Positions 50,067-61,480 of a stretch of DNA of 64,000 nt are shown here, one piece after another (position 1 is the first letter of the stretch; each line of letters starts with the position of its first letter). This DNA comes from Rhytidiadelphus loreus. Taxonomy: Eukaryota > Streptophyta > Bryopsida > Hypnales > Hylocomiaceae. A program made the position numbers and the translations under genes. The stretch covers positions 23,069,001 through 23,133,000 of the forward strand of contig OX344765.1 of NCBI GenBank assembly GCA_947034895.1. Reading direction: 5' to 3'. Below the pieces are notes generated by a model. The model was not told the origin of the DNA, made no database searches, and was given only the letters and a program-made list of their open reading frames with translations.

Positions 50067-53000
50067 ATGATCTATACTGCTCTCGACACCTTTTATGTGA
50101 CGGAGGAGCAGCTTGCGAACTCGCCGTCGCGGAAAGATGGCATTGATGAGAAGACGGAGTCCACCCTGCGTCGGTTTGGCTGTGACCTCGTACAGGAGAG
50201 CGGCATCCTCTTGGGATTGTACGTGCTCGCACTTCTCCTTGCATTGGAATATTTTTTTGAATGAATTTGAAGCATGCTCATGTCCTTATTTTCTTTCTTT
50301 CGGTGCAGCGGCCAGTCTTTAGGGTTTCATCGGGTTTCATCTTTTTAGGGTTTCGTTGATGACGTAGACGCGTTCTGGTTCATGCTAGGAGTGCAGAAGC
50401 ATTTTTTTCTCCTTGTAATCAGCAACAGGTTCTGGAACTGATTTTCGTAATCATTTACATGCAGGCCTCAAGCAGTGATGGCGACGGGCCAGGTTCTATT
50501 TCATCGATTTTATTGCAAAAAGTCCTTCGCACGATTCTTCGTGAAGGTGAGTGGTCCTTTTTTCAGTCAATTTGGGTTCAAAACAGATGATTCGGAGTTT
50601 TTCCTGGAATTTGATGCTCTCGTTTAGGTGTTGCAAAATGGATGAGCTTGAACAATAGTTGTCGTCATTTCAGGTGTTTTGTTTTCTCATGATCGCTGTT
50701 TGACGTGGTTGTATAATTACAATTGCTTACTTAGGTTAGATTGGAGAAGCCGCCAGTAAATATAATATTTGGTTGAATGTGTATATCTGTTCTAGTGGAT
50801 ATGAGTGAGCTATAACACTGAGAGCTTCTGAGTATGGAGTGTAACTGCATATTGAATATTCTTTCGGCCTATCTTACTGGAGTTTGTAATTGCAGAGGGT
50901 GGCAGCCAGTTGTGTATGGCTAGCAGCTAAACTTGAAGAAAGCCCTCGGAAAATTCATGAAGTGTTGCAAGTGTTCAATCGTATGGAGCAGAGACGGGGA
51001 AACCTCCCCCTTGAGTTCTTGGAGATAGCATCACAGGTAATCCTTCAATCCTTTCGTATCCTCACCTTCGCTGCCTCAAACTTAATTTTTGCTACTTTAC
51101 AGGTCGGGCTTGACTTTGTTGGTATTAACGGTGACCTTGAAACTGCAGAAGTTTGAGGAAATGAAGACCGACTTGATTAGGACAGAGCGACACCTTCTGA
51201 AGGAGATGGGATTTATCTGTCACGTAGAGCATCCTCACAAGTTCATCATAAGCTATTTGATGGTGCTTGATGCTCCTTCAGACCTGATGCAAGTGGCGTG
51301 GAGCCTTGCGAATGACAGGTACATGAAAGCTACAGCAATGTTCGCAGCCCTGTGCATGGTTCCTGTCGAATATCTTTAGTGTTTCGTTGCGACACTATGT
51401 AATAATTGCATTTGATGAGTTCGTAACGTTTGTTATGTTTACATTTGTAATAGTTCCTAGTTGATCAGTGGGTTTGAGTTCCAGTTATTGCTCTTGGTCA
51501 TCATTGTCAGGGCTGATAATTTATGTGTTCTGTGTGTTGCAGCATAGGATCATGCTTTGAGACGGTGTCACGAAGCTGTATCACTTGAGTTGTTCATGCA
51601 AGAGCTGATGCACCTTGTTTCGTTTGATGCAGCTTACGCACCACACTCTGCGTGCGCTTCAAGAGCGAAGTTGTTGCTTGTGGAGTTGTTTATGCCGCAG
51701 CTCGGAAGTTTCAAGTACCATTGCCTGACAGGTGGTGGGAAGTGTTTGATGCCAAATGGAGTGACATTGAAGCAGTCTGTAAGGTCCTTGCAGAGTTATA
51801 CACACAACCGAAAGGGCATTATGTTGAAGTCGAAAGGGACAGCAAGTCATTTGTGTTGACCAGCAAAGCGTGGGATATTCCTACTGAAGGACAGGTATGT
51901 TCATCCTCGTCTAACTTTTACTATCTTGTATTTGCCCATAGTCTTGGCTACATTGCAATACTGGTTTCTACCTCAAAGCTATCCTTCTAAGGTGGGCCTA
52001 TGTGTTTCAGGAACGATTGATCAAGACTATGGTGAATGGATCCACTTCTGAGCAGGTACCGACCACAACAAGTTCAGATGCTGCCACACAGAAGGAACCA
52101 GCTTTGAAAACGCCTGTAGATAACTTGAAATCTACAGCAATTAAGGATAGGAGTCATGATATTGACGAAGTCCAAAACTCAAATGCTAATGGTGAGTTGA
52201 GGGATGACCCTGGTGTAGGAAAGGAAAAAACTGTCCATCATAGGGAAGGTGAAGCAGGGGATAAGACTAGGGATAAGGACATGTACAGACAAAGGCCCCA
52301 TGAATCTCGTGGCAGTGGGCGGGGTCACGATGCTGAACGAGAAAGGGCACGAGGTAGGAATCGCGACAGGGATAGGAGAGACAAGGAACGAGAACGTGAA
52401 GATCGAGAAAACGCGAAGGACAGGGACTACCGCCGGAAGGAAAGAGGCAGGGACACAGGTGAATTCCCTAGACCAATTTCGTGACATTTTGAAGAAATGA
52501 GGTCGCAATCCTTCTTTGGATCAAATTGTATTTTGGGTAGAACTGTGGGCCTTTGGTGCGTTCTACAAATGTTTAATTACTTCGTCAATAAGTTTGCTTA
52601 CGACAGATGTAAATACAGTTGTAATTGTAAGCTTTGTCTGTTTTAGCGGTTGCTGTTGCTAATATTCGGAATTCTTCATGTGGGCCTGCTGTCATGCATG
52701 TCAAATCTCACGAGCTTCTATTTTGTTTTTGTCATCAGCGTTCAGTAGTGATTAACGTGTCGGACATTATAATTCGAGTTATAATTCTTGCAACGTTGTT
52801 CAGAAGTTGATATTAGGTTTGTGATATGTGCCTGACAGTTTTTTCTGCCGACCAGCAGCTGTTGAATGGCCTTTGCTATCCGTGCAAGCGCTCCATATGC
52901 ACGCTTTGCAGGCATATTGTAAATGCTGATGTGTTCCATGATGCTTTCAAGGCTACCTGTCTACATAGATATTGTGAGGCCGTTCAACAGCTGTTCTGGT

Positions 53001-53481
53001 AGGGAATATTGATATACTGTTTCTGTGGCTAATATTAATCCTGCCCTGGAAGGTCTGTGCATATATGGGTGATACGTTTACTGCGAAGTACAAACTAATC
53101 TAAAGTTTGTGCATTCTGAGCGTTTATTCTAACCTGCATTTACACTTTCGTACATTTTCAGGTCACGGGGAGAAGATTCGGCATAGCGCAATTTCTCGAG
53201 GTGAGGAGTTGATGCATTTAATGCTGATCAGCCGTACTGCAGTGTGATTTCAGTTTTTGATTCAGAAGATGACGTTCTAATTTGCAAATGGTCAACAGCT
53301 ACTCGAGGACTTTTTTCTTTTCTTTTCCTGGTGGTTTTCACCAACTTACGTAAATTATGTGGTTTTATAGACCATAAATCACACTGAGTTCTTCGTTCTG
53401 TTGACTTTTTCTACAGAGCGGGAGTTTCAACTGGCCAGAGAGAATGATCGGCATCAACACCATCGTCGGCAAAATGTTTGA
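50067..53481 (+). CDS. CYCL1-1: Cyclin L (CYCL1-type) with RS/RE-rich tail
   Basis: Eight exons (50067-50218, 50465-50546, 50896-51036, 51149-51318, 51633-51894, 52011-52458, 53162-53200, 53417-53481) join with consistent phase to give 452 residues. The start MIYTALDTFYVTEEQL and PSRKDGIDE are diagnostic of cyclin L. The tandem cyclin box follows, with QAVMATGQVLFHRFYCKKS, RVAASCVWLAAKLEE, HVEHPHKFIISYL and FKSEVVACGVVYAAARKFQV. From about residue 343 the tail is rich in RD/RE/RS (ERERARGRNRDRDRR), as in cyclin L proteins that bind CDK10/11-type kinases (CDKG in Arabidopsis) and act in pre-mRNA splicing in the nucleus. If the last intron group is not removed after 52458 translation ends at 52484 with a shorter tail. 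Telobox-like TTTAGGGTTT occurs twice in intron 1. Confidence 0.95.
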
Positions 53482-54985
53482 GAAGAATCTCATGGGAACT
53501 ATTCTGTGGATTATGCATTAGTAGAAGAACTTTGTTTCTTCTGTTCAAGTAAGGCGCGGCATGCATGCATGCTGTTTCATAATCATAGCATAGGCTCCTG
53601 TACTGATGGCTAGCGGTTTAAGATTTTCAGCTGTACCTTTGTTTCATCTCCATAAATGTTGCTGTTTTGGACGGACTGATTTTCAGCAGCTTCAATTGGC
53701 AGAAACAGCCTGACACAGAACAAGGAACATGGGGAGAGGAGTTCTTGCTACAAGCTGAATTGGATGGGCTCTGTCGACAATTTTACGGTCGGTTCCTGGA
53801 CTCACGTTCAGTGTTAATGGAGCGCTAGAATGGGTGCTTAGTAGGAATTTGTGGACTCGTAGATATATAGTCAAATTGGAACTGCTTGGAAATGCATTGT
53901 GGTAGGTTTAAAGTAACAAGAAATCATAAAATTATATAGATGCAATAGTAGACTTGGTGAATTTTATCTCTCTTTACTTATAATTGTACTTCACACATAA
54001 ACATGCCGTTGTGTGCTACTTCTATGTAGTTCATGACAGTGACACCGTACAAGCATTTATTGTCTAGAGATCGGCTCTCATTGTATTACTGTATTTTGGA
54101 GGCATTGATACGAATCCACCAGTCTCTAGGACATTTTGGATCTCTGTATTTCGCCATTGCTTTTGTGTACGAGGATGGAGCACTCCATTTACTAATCGGA
54201 TGTGCATGCATGTGCACATACTGTAGCAGCCCCTCATCCCAGCAAGAAGCACCCTGTTTACTCATGGGGGACAGCTCGGCGTGTTTATGTTCTTGACTAG
54301 CTGGGGGTAAGTGCGAGCTAGCGATCAGTTCATGCTGCATTTGACAGCTGCAGCAGGTATTTCAACAGACCTCAAGCACAAGCTCTGGAGAAGGATCTCT
54401 TTTACCCAAAGTTTTCCAGTTGCTAAAGATGGTTTGGGAATATTTTATCAACTCTGAGTGGCATGGAAACTGGTTAACCCTACTTTATCTATTATGTTAT
54501 GGTAGTTCATGTGTTTCTTCTCTGCTCTTCTATTGTCATCTGGTGTTGTGATTACCCAACGTGATTTTAGCTGTAATTTTTCTAATGTTGACTATTTTAT
54601 TGTTTTTTTTACATGTTCTGACTTCATGGGTCAAATCCTTCAAGACACTTTCTAGCTCGTGTTGATGACTCTGTGCTTCAGGGATTCTCTAGTGTGGCAC
54701 ATGGGGATTCGTGGTGGCGACATGCAAGGAAGACTTTGGGCCAGCAGCACAGGGTTCCTTAATCTACAAACAAGTCAATTTGTGTCCGATGTACGTTCTA
54801 TGTTTTGTCCTGCAGGCCTGTTGTTAACCATCGCATAGTGTTGGTCCTGTCAACTAAGGTCTTCAGGCTACAAACAGTTTGCCGTGGGTTTGTTCCGGTG
54901 TCCCAAAATATTACAAAAGCATTCACTCTAGATATACTAAGAATCTTGAGCTTGTAAATTGTTCATTTCAATGAAAAGTTTGTGT
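53482..54985. other. 3' flank of cyclin L and unassigned DNA
   Basis: Genic composition persists for several hundred bases, likely 3' UTR, and there is a further mixed block near 54020-54340 with no recognisable product. No gene is supported. Confidence 0.5.
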
Positions 54986-55300
54986 AAAAGGTAGGAGATT
55001 CATAGAGCAACCATTTAAGAGCTGATTTCAATTTCTGGGAGTGTTCAACTTCCTGAAGTATTTTCCAGTAAAATATTCTTGAGAGAAAAATAGAAACTGA
55101 ATCTATTGCAAGCTGTTTCATGTTTAAAGTCTTCATGTTATGATTGTTGAGGAATTAATTTTGAATTTTGAATTTTGAATCACACAAGTCTCTGAAAATG
55201 TCTCATGTTCAATATTGGTACTTAAAAGAATGCAATATGTGTCTCCATGTGACAGAACACTTTTAGTGCCAAAATTGTTTTGCATACTAATCATGTATAG
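54986..55300 (+). repeat. MITE-like element, GGTAGGAG family, degraded copy 3
   Basis: Begins TAAAAGGTAGGAGATTCATA and follows the order of copies 1 and 2 (ACCATxTAAGxGCTG, TTGAAGTATTTTxCAG-like, CAAGxTGTTTCAT, GAATTAxTTxTGAAxTTTTG) with many changes and indels. The right terminal repeat is no longer recognisable, so the end is approximate. Confidence 0.65.
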
Positions 55301-57782
55301 CTTTTCATAGGTATTTCAATGTGATCATCTTGAGTTCAAGTCACATTGTAATTTCTCCTTGCCATAGTGATCATTGTCTATTTAAGATTGGTTGTGAAAA
55401 ATGGGTGGTGAACTTTAATGGATAGTTTTAGTTGTTCATACCTTATTGAAATTGCCACCTATGCCTAATACTTATGAATGTAATGAAATAGATTTGGTTA
55501 CATAGTTACAATTGTTAAAGTTTGTAATATTATCTAATAAGACAACATGATTAAACGACCTCATATTAATATAAGTTTTTATATGTTGAGGTAGCCTATA
55601 TTTAACACTAGATTCACCTTGAGTGGACATCCTTGAAGTATGAAATGTCTAAAATGTTAGAGGTTCTTTTTTAAAACTTGTGGTTTTGAGTTATAGAATT
55701 GTTCATTTAGGACCATGTTTTTTATGTGTTAGAAAATGAAATGTGTTGCAATTAGGTCCTTCATTAACTACAGAGGTACTTAAAGAAAATGCTAAATAAA
55801 GCATAATAGGAAAAAAAAATAATGGATATTATATGTTTTGAGCTTCTTAGAATTTTTTCTAAAATAAACAAAATGCCAACATTTTGTTAAGTTTTATTAA
55901 TTTTTTTGAATTATGATCGTGCAAATTCAAACTAAATATGTTAGAGATCTTGTAAAAAAAGAAAACACAACAATATCACTTTGGAGTGAAAGATTATAAT
56001 GTTTGACCATGGGGTTTTAAAACTACAAAAGTGATGTGAAGTCTTTCAATCTTTTTTTCACAAGTCAAATCTAAAAAGTTGGTGACCAAAAATATATGAG
56101 GTTAAAGGGCCTAACATGTATAATCCCCATGAATTTATAACTTTTCAAAATCTACTCTATAATTTGGAGTCATTTGGCCACATATATTGTAATATATTGT
56201 AAAATTATAATGTTCTAGTGTTGAAAAGGGATGCTGAAATTTTCCTAGCAACATGTTTGGGGTGAAATTTGATTTCTAAACCTACACAAATGAAAAAACA
56301 TTAAGCTATAAAGTGCTTTAGAACTAGCATGTAAATACATTGTTGAAAAAAAATATCATTCAATTGGTTGATTGTGTCTATAAAATGGCTTTGAAATGTC
56401 AAAAAATAGCCAAGAAAGTTACAAAAAACACACATATAAAGTTGAACCTCCTACTAAAATGCTTTATAGTCATTCAAATGAGATTAGTATGCGCAACTTT
56501 CTCAAAATTATTTTTAGTAGAAATAGACTTGGTATGAAGAAGTAACAAGTTGTTGAAGTTCATTGTAATCCAAAAATGTTTAGATTGACACAAAACTTTT
56601 ACCACAATAACTAGACTTCAAGGGGAACATATTCCAGCAAATTTTATTATAAAAGAACATTATATGAAGGAGATACAAGCCCCCGAAGTTGTACCCATCA
56701 AAATGTAGCTCGGTGAACTCAAATTAAAACTATGAATTTTGAATGGCTTCCCAAAAAATTGTACATCTTGAATTGATTTGAAAATTTTACCACACTAGCT
56801 AGAAAAGAGATAAAATTTTCAATACAAGTTTGATTGAATTTGGAAATTGGATCCAAAAGTTACATCGCTTCAAATTGGACTTTTAGACTATGTGAGGACA
56901 CTTTTGAATCCTTGGGACACTTAGAGGTTAAAGTGTTAATAAAGTACTTTTGTAAAGAGTCTACTATAAATGCCATAAATGCCATAAATGTCATTTTGTG
57001 GACGATGAAATGACAATGACAAAGTATGTGTTCTTTTGAGAATGCTATTGCATAAAAGTTCATATTTAACTTTAAAAAAAAGAAAAAGGAAGGAATCTAT
57101 GTTGCCTACTTTTATTATAGTGCAAAAAGACAACCTTAGGAATAGCCCAACATCATTGATGCACATTCAAAACAATTAGAAGTATGTTACAATGATTAAC
57201 AAGGGTTACTAGGTTCAAAACAACACACTCCTTCCATCCCATAATACTAATCCTTAATTGTAGTAATAGGAGTATTAAAGATTTGGCAATAAATTTTTCA
57301 AGCATGTTGCAATCTAATGTGTTTAAAGTCAATGTGCAATGCATCTTCTCAAATACAATACAAGTAAACATGGTTGTTAATTACAATCAAGGAAAGATAA
57401 AAAAAAAGAAATAGCAAATTGCAATAGATACAAAGTGCCATGCATAAGCATTAGAACAAAATTCGGGTCTCTGGATGGCCGGTACTTTTTGCTTGGAAAT
57501 TAATTTTTTGCTATTTGGAAAAGGGGTAATTACAATTATATAGTCGATTCTAAGCGTTTCCATCAAACCTGTGCACCAATGAGCCCTGTGCGGTACATAT
57601 CCAGTTGTCACCGAAGCACTCAAGCTCATCCTACTTGGCAATGGCCGTGCACCTTCACTTTGTACAAACAGTGGCCCTGTTGGCAACCTAGCACTTGAAG
57701 CAATGAAGACAACACATTTTTTAATATTCTTTGACTATTATTTTACTATAGTCGATGAGTACCATTTGGAAAAAAGTTTTAG
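55301..57782. other. AT-rich DNA left of the transposon relic
   Basis: Mostly AT-rich and without recognisable genes; contains the inverted copy at 55868-56935. A less AT-rich block at about 57560-57700 borders the coiled-coil frame of the transposon relic and may belong to it, but I found no terminal inverted repeat. Confidence 0.5.
55868..56935 (-). repeat. Inverted, enlarged copy of the 21950-22582 element
   Basis: Bases 55868-56160 match 22275-22560 in reverse complement. The right border ends CACTTAGAGGTTAAAG, a degraded version of the TTTAACCCCTAAAT end of the other copy. At about 1.07 kb this copy is longer than the 633-bp one, so it either keeps more of the parent element or carries an insertion. 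No terminal repeat was found on the left side. Confidence 0.65.
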
Positions 57783-58911
57783 GGTAGTCCGAGTTTAGGG
57801 GTTGAGATTTGGAAGCCAGTATTTCCAATTATTGTACTTGTGGTGTACAATCTAGTTGAGGAGCGTGGGAACTTGGGGGAGAATGTCAATGTGGAGATGC
57901 TCATGCGACTCCACATCGTACAGGCCATTAGAATTGACTCCCGCCAAATGAGTTGGCTCATCCATGTTCCCATAGTTGTTGACAAGTAGTAACCTTGTAG
58001 GAATTTAGATGTGGTTTTAGGCTGGGAAAGATCTTGTTCGAAGCGATGGCACTTGAAGATGTTACGAACAAGGGCAACAATACTTCGTATACAGCATCTG
58101 TAGCTCTTCATAGTAGATTTGTGCCTATAGTGAAGAAGGGGGTTCGAATTGATCAACAACTCTCTCGCTCAGAATTTCCATCCTTGAGAGAATCTGGAGC
58201 CACGAATATAGATTTATGGTTGGATGGCAATCTGTACCCAACAGATCCGGTGACTAGGAAGCCACCACAGTTCCAAACATTGAAGAGTTACTTAGAATTT
58301 GTTTGTCACGGTGATTCAGGCCTCTTAGGATACACCAAACACTTGATTAGCACCAGCGATGCAACGAGTGCCTTAAAACAAGCACATGCTGATTGGTTTA
58401 GAAAAACAGTGTGCTTGCAGAATTCAATCGCAATGCTGAAGCGCGACCTGGACGTTGCTAACAACCAAGAGGCGGTGCGTTCACAGGAACTGCTTGCAGA
58501 TAGCCACATAGAGATCAATCTATTGAAGACCAAATGTGACGCGTTGAGGTCTAGATGTGCATGTCTCCAACGAGACTTGGAGAAGAACGAGGAGGCTTAT
58601 AGCAACAACATTCGAACAGCACAACAGCAAGGACGTGAAGCTGCGGATGAAGAGTTGCAGCGAGTACAATATGATCTCAAAGAAGCAAGAAAGTCGGTGT
58701 TGCAGTTTCAGAGGAAAATGGCACGACTAGTGGCACTACTCCACTAGGTGCATCGAAAGGTCTCTCTGAACTAGCAAAGACTGGTGGCGCCGCAAGAGCA
58801 CGCATAGCGAAGATTCGGAGCTTGTTGCAACAGTCTGCCGTTCACTCTATCAACGCGGAAAACAAGGTTTCGAAAGGGAGGAAGCGGCTGTGTGGCGACA
58901 AGGATTTATAA
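57783..58911 (+). pseudogene. Coiled-coil N-terminal part of transposase gene (or separate ORF)
   Basis: A frame open from the TTTTAG acceptor-like site before 57783 encodes SLGVEIWKPVFPIIVLVV and RLHIVQAIRIDSRQMSW, ending at a TAG just after IVVDK. It resumes from 58021 with LGKILFEAMALEDV and continues to 58747. The span from about 58380 is predicted coiled coil (LKRDLDVANNQE, LLKTKCDALRSRCACLQRDL). A further block in another frame (GASKGLSELAKTGGAARARI .. KGRKRLCGDKDL) runs to a TAA at 58909-58911 in the same frame as the transposase core. The breaks at 57986-58020 and 58690-58747 can be frameshift damage, or a tiny 35-nt GT-AG intron for the first. The function of this domain is unknown to me; coiled coils in transposases often multimerise. 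Confidence 0.65.
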
Positions 58912-61480
58912 GACGGGACAGGTCAGGGTTTAGGAGTTTATTTGTCTCAAGGAGAGACATTGGCCTTGGTGTCAAATCCAAGGAGCAGTTTCGCGGCTAC
59001 CAGAATGACCAACTACTATTTCGATAAAATTGGGATGGAGTTGGGAACAGAAGCAATACTAGCAGCATGTGACATGACGGGAGTGTCTCAGAGAGGGTAT
59101 GGCGAAATCTACAAATCAATCAAAGGGCACGTGCAGCTTGTGGATAAGCGATTGAAGCCTACATTTCTACCAAATCCGCACAAGGTATTACTCACTCCAT
59201 TCCAAAAGTCACACCTACATCGTGTTGGAAACATGCTACGGTTTATCTATCTATAGGATATGCATGCGGGTTAGGGAGTTAAGGGTTTGGGTTCTCATGC
59301 ACGGTGCAATATCTTTAGATGGTGCTGCAATTCTGTGCATATTGTTGGTTAGGGTTTAGGGTTGGGTTCTCTGAAACAATGCAATATGTTTATCAGGTCA
59401 CTCTGTTGCGAACAAGAATGAATGGAAAGCTGAAGGATCTTGTGGGTGAATATTACCACATCGACAGCACATTGGAGATTGTGGCGCCAGTTGCAGTGCC
59501 CAATGCCAAAGGAAGGAAGAAGAAGAAAGAGATAACCCGAGTTGTTTTGTCATCAAAGAACTCTTTGTTTGTTGACATTGAAGTTGTACAGAGAACTATG
59601 GTAAAGCTATACGGTTTCACCCCCGAAGGTCAGTACTTCATTATGTTTCCAACTTCTATGAGAGGATGATGGACGTGTTATCTGCTCTTATTCACTGGTC
59701 TACTTCATGTCCTATACTAAAACGTGCAATGCTGGAAACGGGTGCAGAAGTTGGAGACAAGCCGTTGGTTTTCGTGTTGAAGATGGACGAAGCAGAGATT
59801 TTGCATGGGAGGAAGTTCGAAAGGGTTAGTTTGACCCTTATGAATCGTGCTTTGGACACCAGTATACAGAAGACTGATGACAGGTATTTTTCGGTTCAAT
59901 CTGAAACCAAAATATGGCCCATTGCATGCTTTGAGGTTGCGAAGGAGTCAAATGAAGTCCTCCAGTGGGTGTTCCAACAAACGCAATTCCCGGAACTTAT
60001 CAAAGCACAAGATGGGGGCCAGTTGCTATGTGTTGAAGGTGTTGGAAACTTCAAAGTAGAGTGGCATTTGTCTGCAGATATGAAGACAATCAAATGTCTT
60101 TACGGTCTTAAACATGGTGCCAATGCCCTTCATTCCTGCATCTATTGTAACCAACAACAGGCCAAATCAGTGGTGGGAACAGTGGCAAGTGCTACGTCGG
60201 AGGCTAGGAGAAGAAAACATAGATGGCATGGAGGGCTATTCGTTGGTAACGTCCTCCCTAAACCACTCTCCACTGATGGTGAACCGCGTTGGAAACCTAT
60301 TCTGCCGATATCACTTGAAAGGGTACATATTTGCACATTGCATGCCTTAACGAGGATGATGGAGAAGATTCTTCACCTGCACTTCATGTTCATCTGGAAT
60401 ATGGAGAATGAAGCACGTCAAGAAGTTGCCATACAAAATATGGAGAAGACGTTGTCAGCAGCAAGGCTTCACGGTGGCAATGTACGCATAATGAAAGACA
60501 CAACGCTTAGTGGTGTTTCCAACAGTATCCCCATCAAGCCCTCCCTTAGTGGCGTTACTACAACTAAGATGTTTCAACCATCGACTTGGTTAGGGCAAGA
60601 TCGTGTATGGAAGGACGTCTTGCGTTCAGAAAACAACACCTTGGATCAAGGTACACAATATTTGGATAGGGTGGAAATGTGGCAAGCGCTAGAAACAGTA
60701 TTGCCATATTTGGTGGGCCTTTCTTTGGATCAAGAGCAAATCAACACTTTTAAGGGAAAAATTGAGAGTTGGGGGCGCCTTTATGTGAAGTGCTTTGGAG
60801 AAGAACATGTCACTTATTATATGGTAAGTTTAGAGGAACCTGTCGCCAACATCCCTCATATTGCTACCAAAACGACTAACAGCCAATTAGGCTCGGCCAA
60901 TTACCGTGTTCAGGGTGTATTGGATTTGGATGTTGTTTCGATGTGTGAATAATATATTTTTCTGGGGTCTTCGCAGCATAACCTAGTGCGGCATGGTCCT
61001 TGGTATGTGGAAACATACGGGAGCCTAGCTGTTTGGAACAACCAAGGTATGGAGAAATCACATCATGCAGCTAAGTCTGCGAATCAGCACCACACTCAAC
61101 ATGGCGGCACTAAAGATAGAACAAGTGCCATCGTTCAGCAATACCAACATTGGTACAGAAACATACAACACAGGTTTGCAAAGCAAGTACGAGTGCAGGA
61201 CGTATGCAACCAAGGGTCAACAAGTGAAGCTAACATGGTAGCATCGACGCTCAAGAAGAAGATAGCCTATGACACTTCAAATGCGATGGATGCAGCTAGG
61301 AGGTGGAGGGAAGATAGAGTACGAGTCGGCAGAGCTTGGGTGAGAGAAGTTAGACAAGAGGGTGTGGAAGACAGTGTCATTGATGTGGCAAACATTGACA
61401 TTGGGAGAATTGATGGTAGGACGACTGAAGGCAACGATGAGAGATCTGAAGAACAACGACCTAATTTTGAGACTATTTAA
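58912..61480 (+). pseudogene. RNase-H-fold (RAG1/KDZ-like) transposase core, frameshifted
   Basis: Blocks 58912-59184, 59397-60823 and 60977-61480 join at good GT-AG sites (HK/VTLLRTRM; TYYM/HNLVRHGPWY). The core has a possible first acidic residue in FVLKMDEAEIL, a CxxC zinc pair in ALHSCIYCNQ after LYGLKHGAN, a second site in SLERVHICTLHALTRMMEKI, and a third in SLAVWNNQGMEKSHHAAKS. By my alignment these match the order D, CxxC, DxLH, GxE of RAG1 (ESD, CTLCD, IDALHCD, EGNESGN), with Glu replacing the second Asp. A one-base loss near 59631 shifts the frame between GFTPEG and SVLHYVSNFYERMMDV. An Arg/Lys-rich block (KGRKKKKE) precedes the core. I infer a decayed DNA transposase; the family is not one I can name. 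Confidence 0.7.

Noticed and set aside
49732..50244. Minus-strand 170-residue frame overlapping cyclin L exon 1
   Set aside because: It is antisense to a confidently identified exon and its 5' leader, with no family features.
57387..58159. Minus-strand frames opposite the coiled-coil ORF
   Set aside because: The plus-strand reading is protein-like and continues across the region; the minus frames are short and mutually exclusive with it.
59345..59370. Interstitial telomere repeat (TTTAGGG units) in a transposase intron
   Set aside because: Only two or three units; similar short runs occur throughout this genome's leaders and introns.
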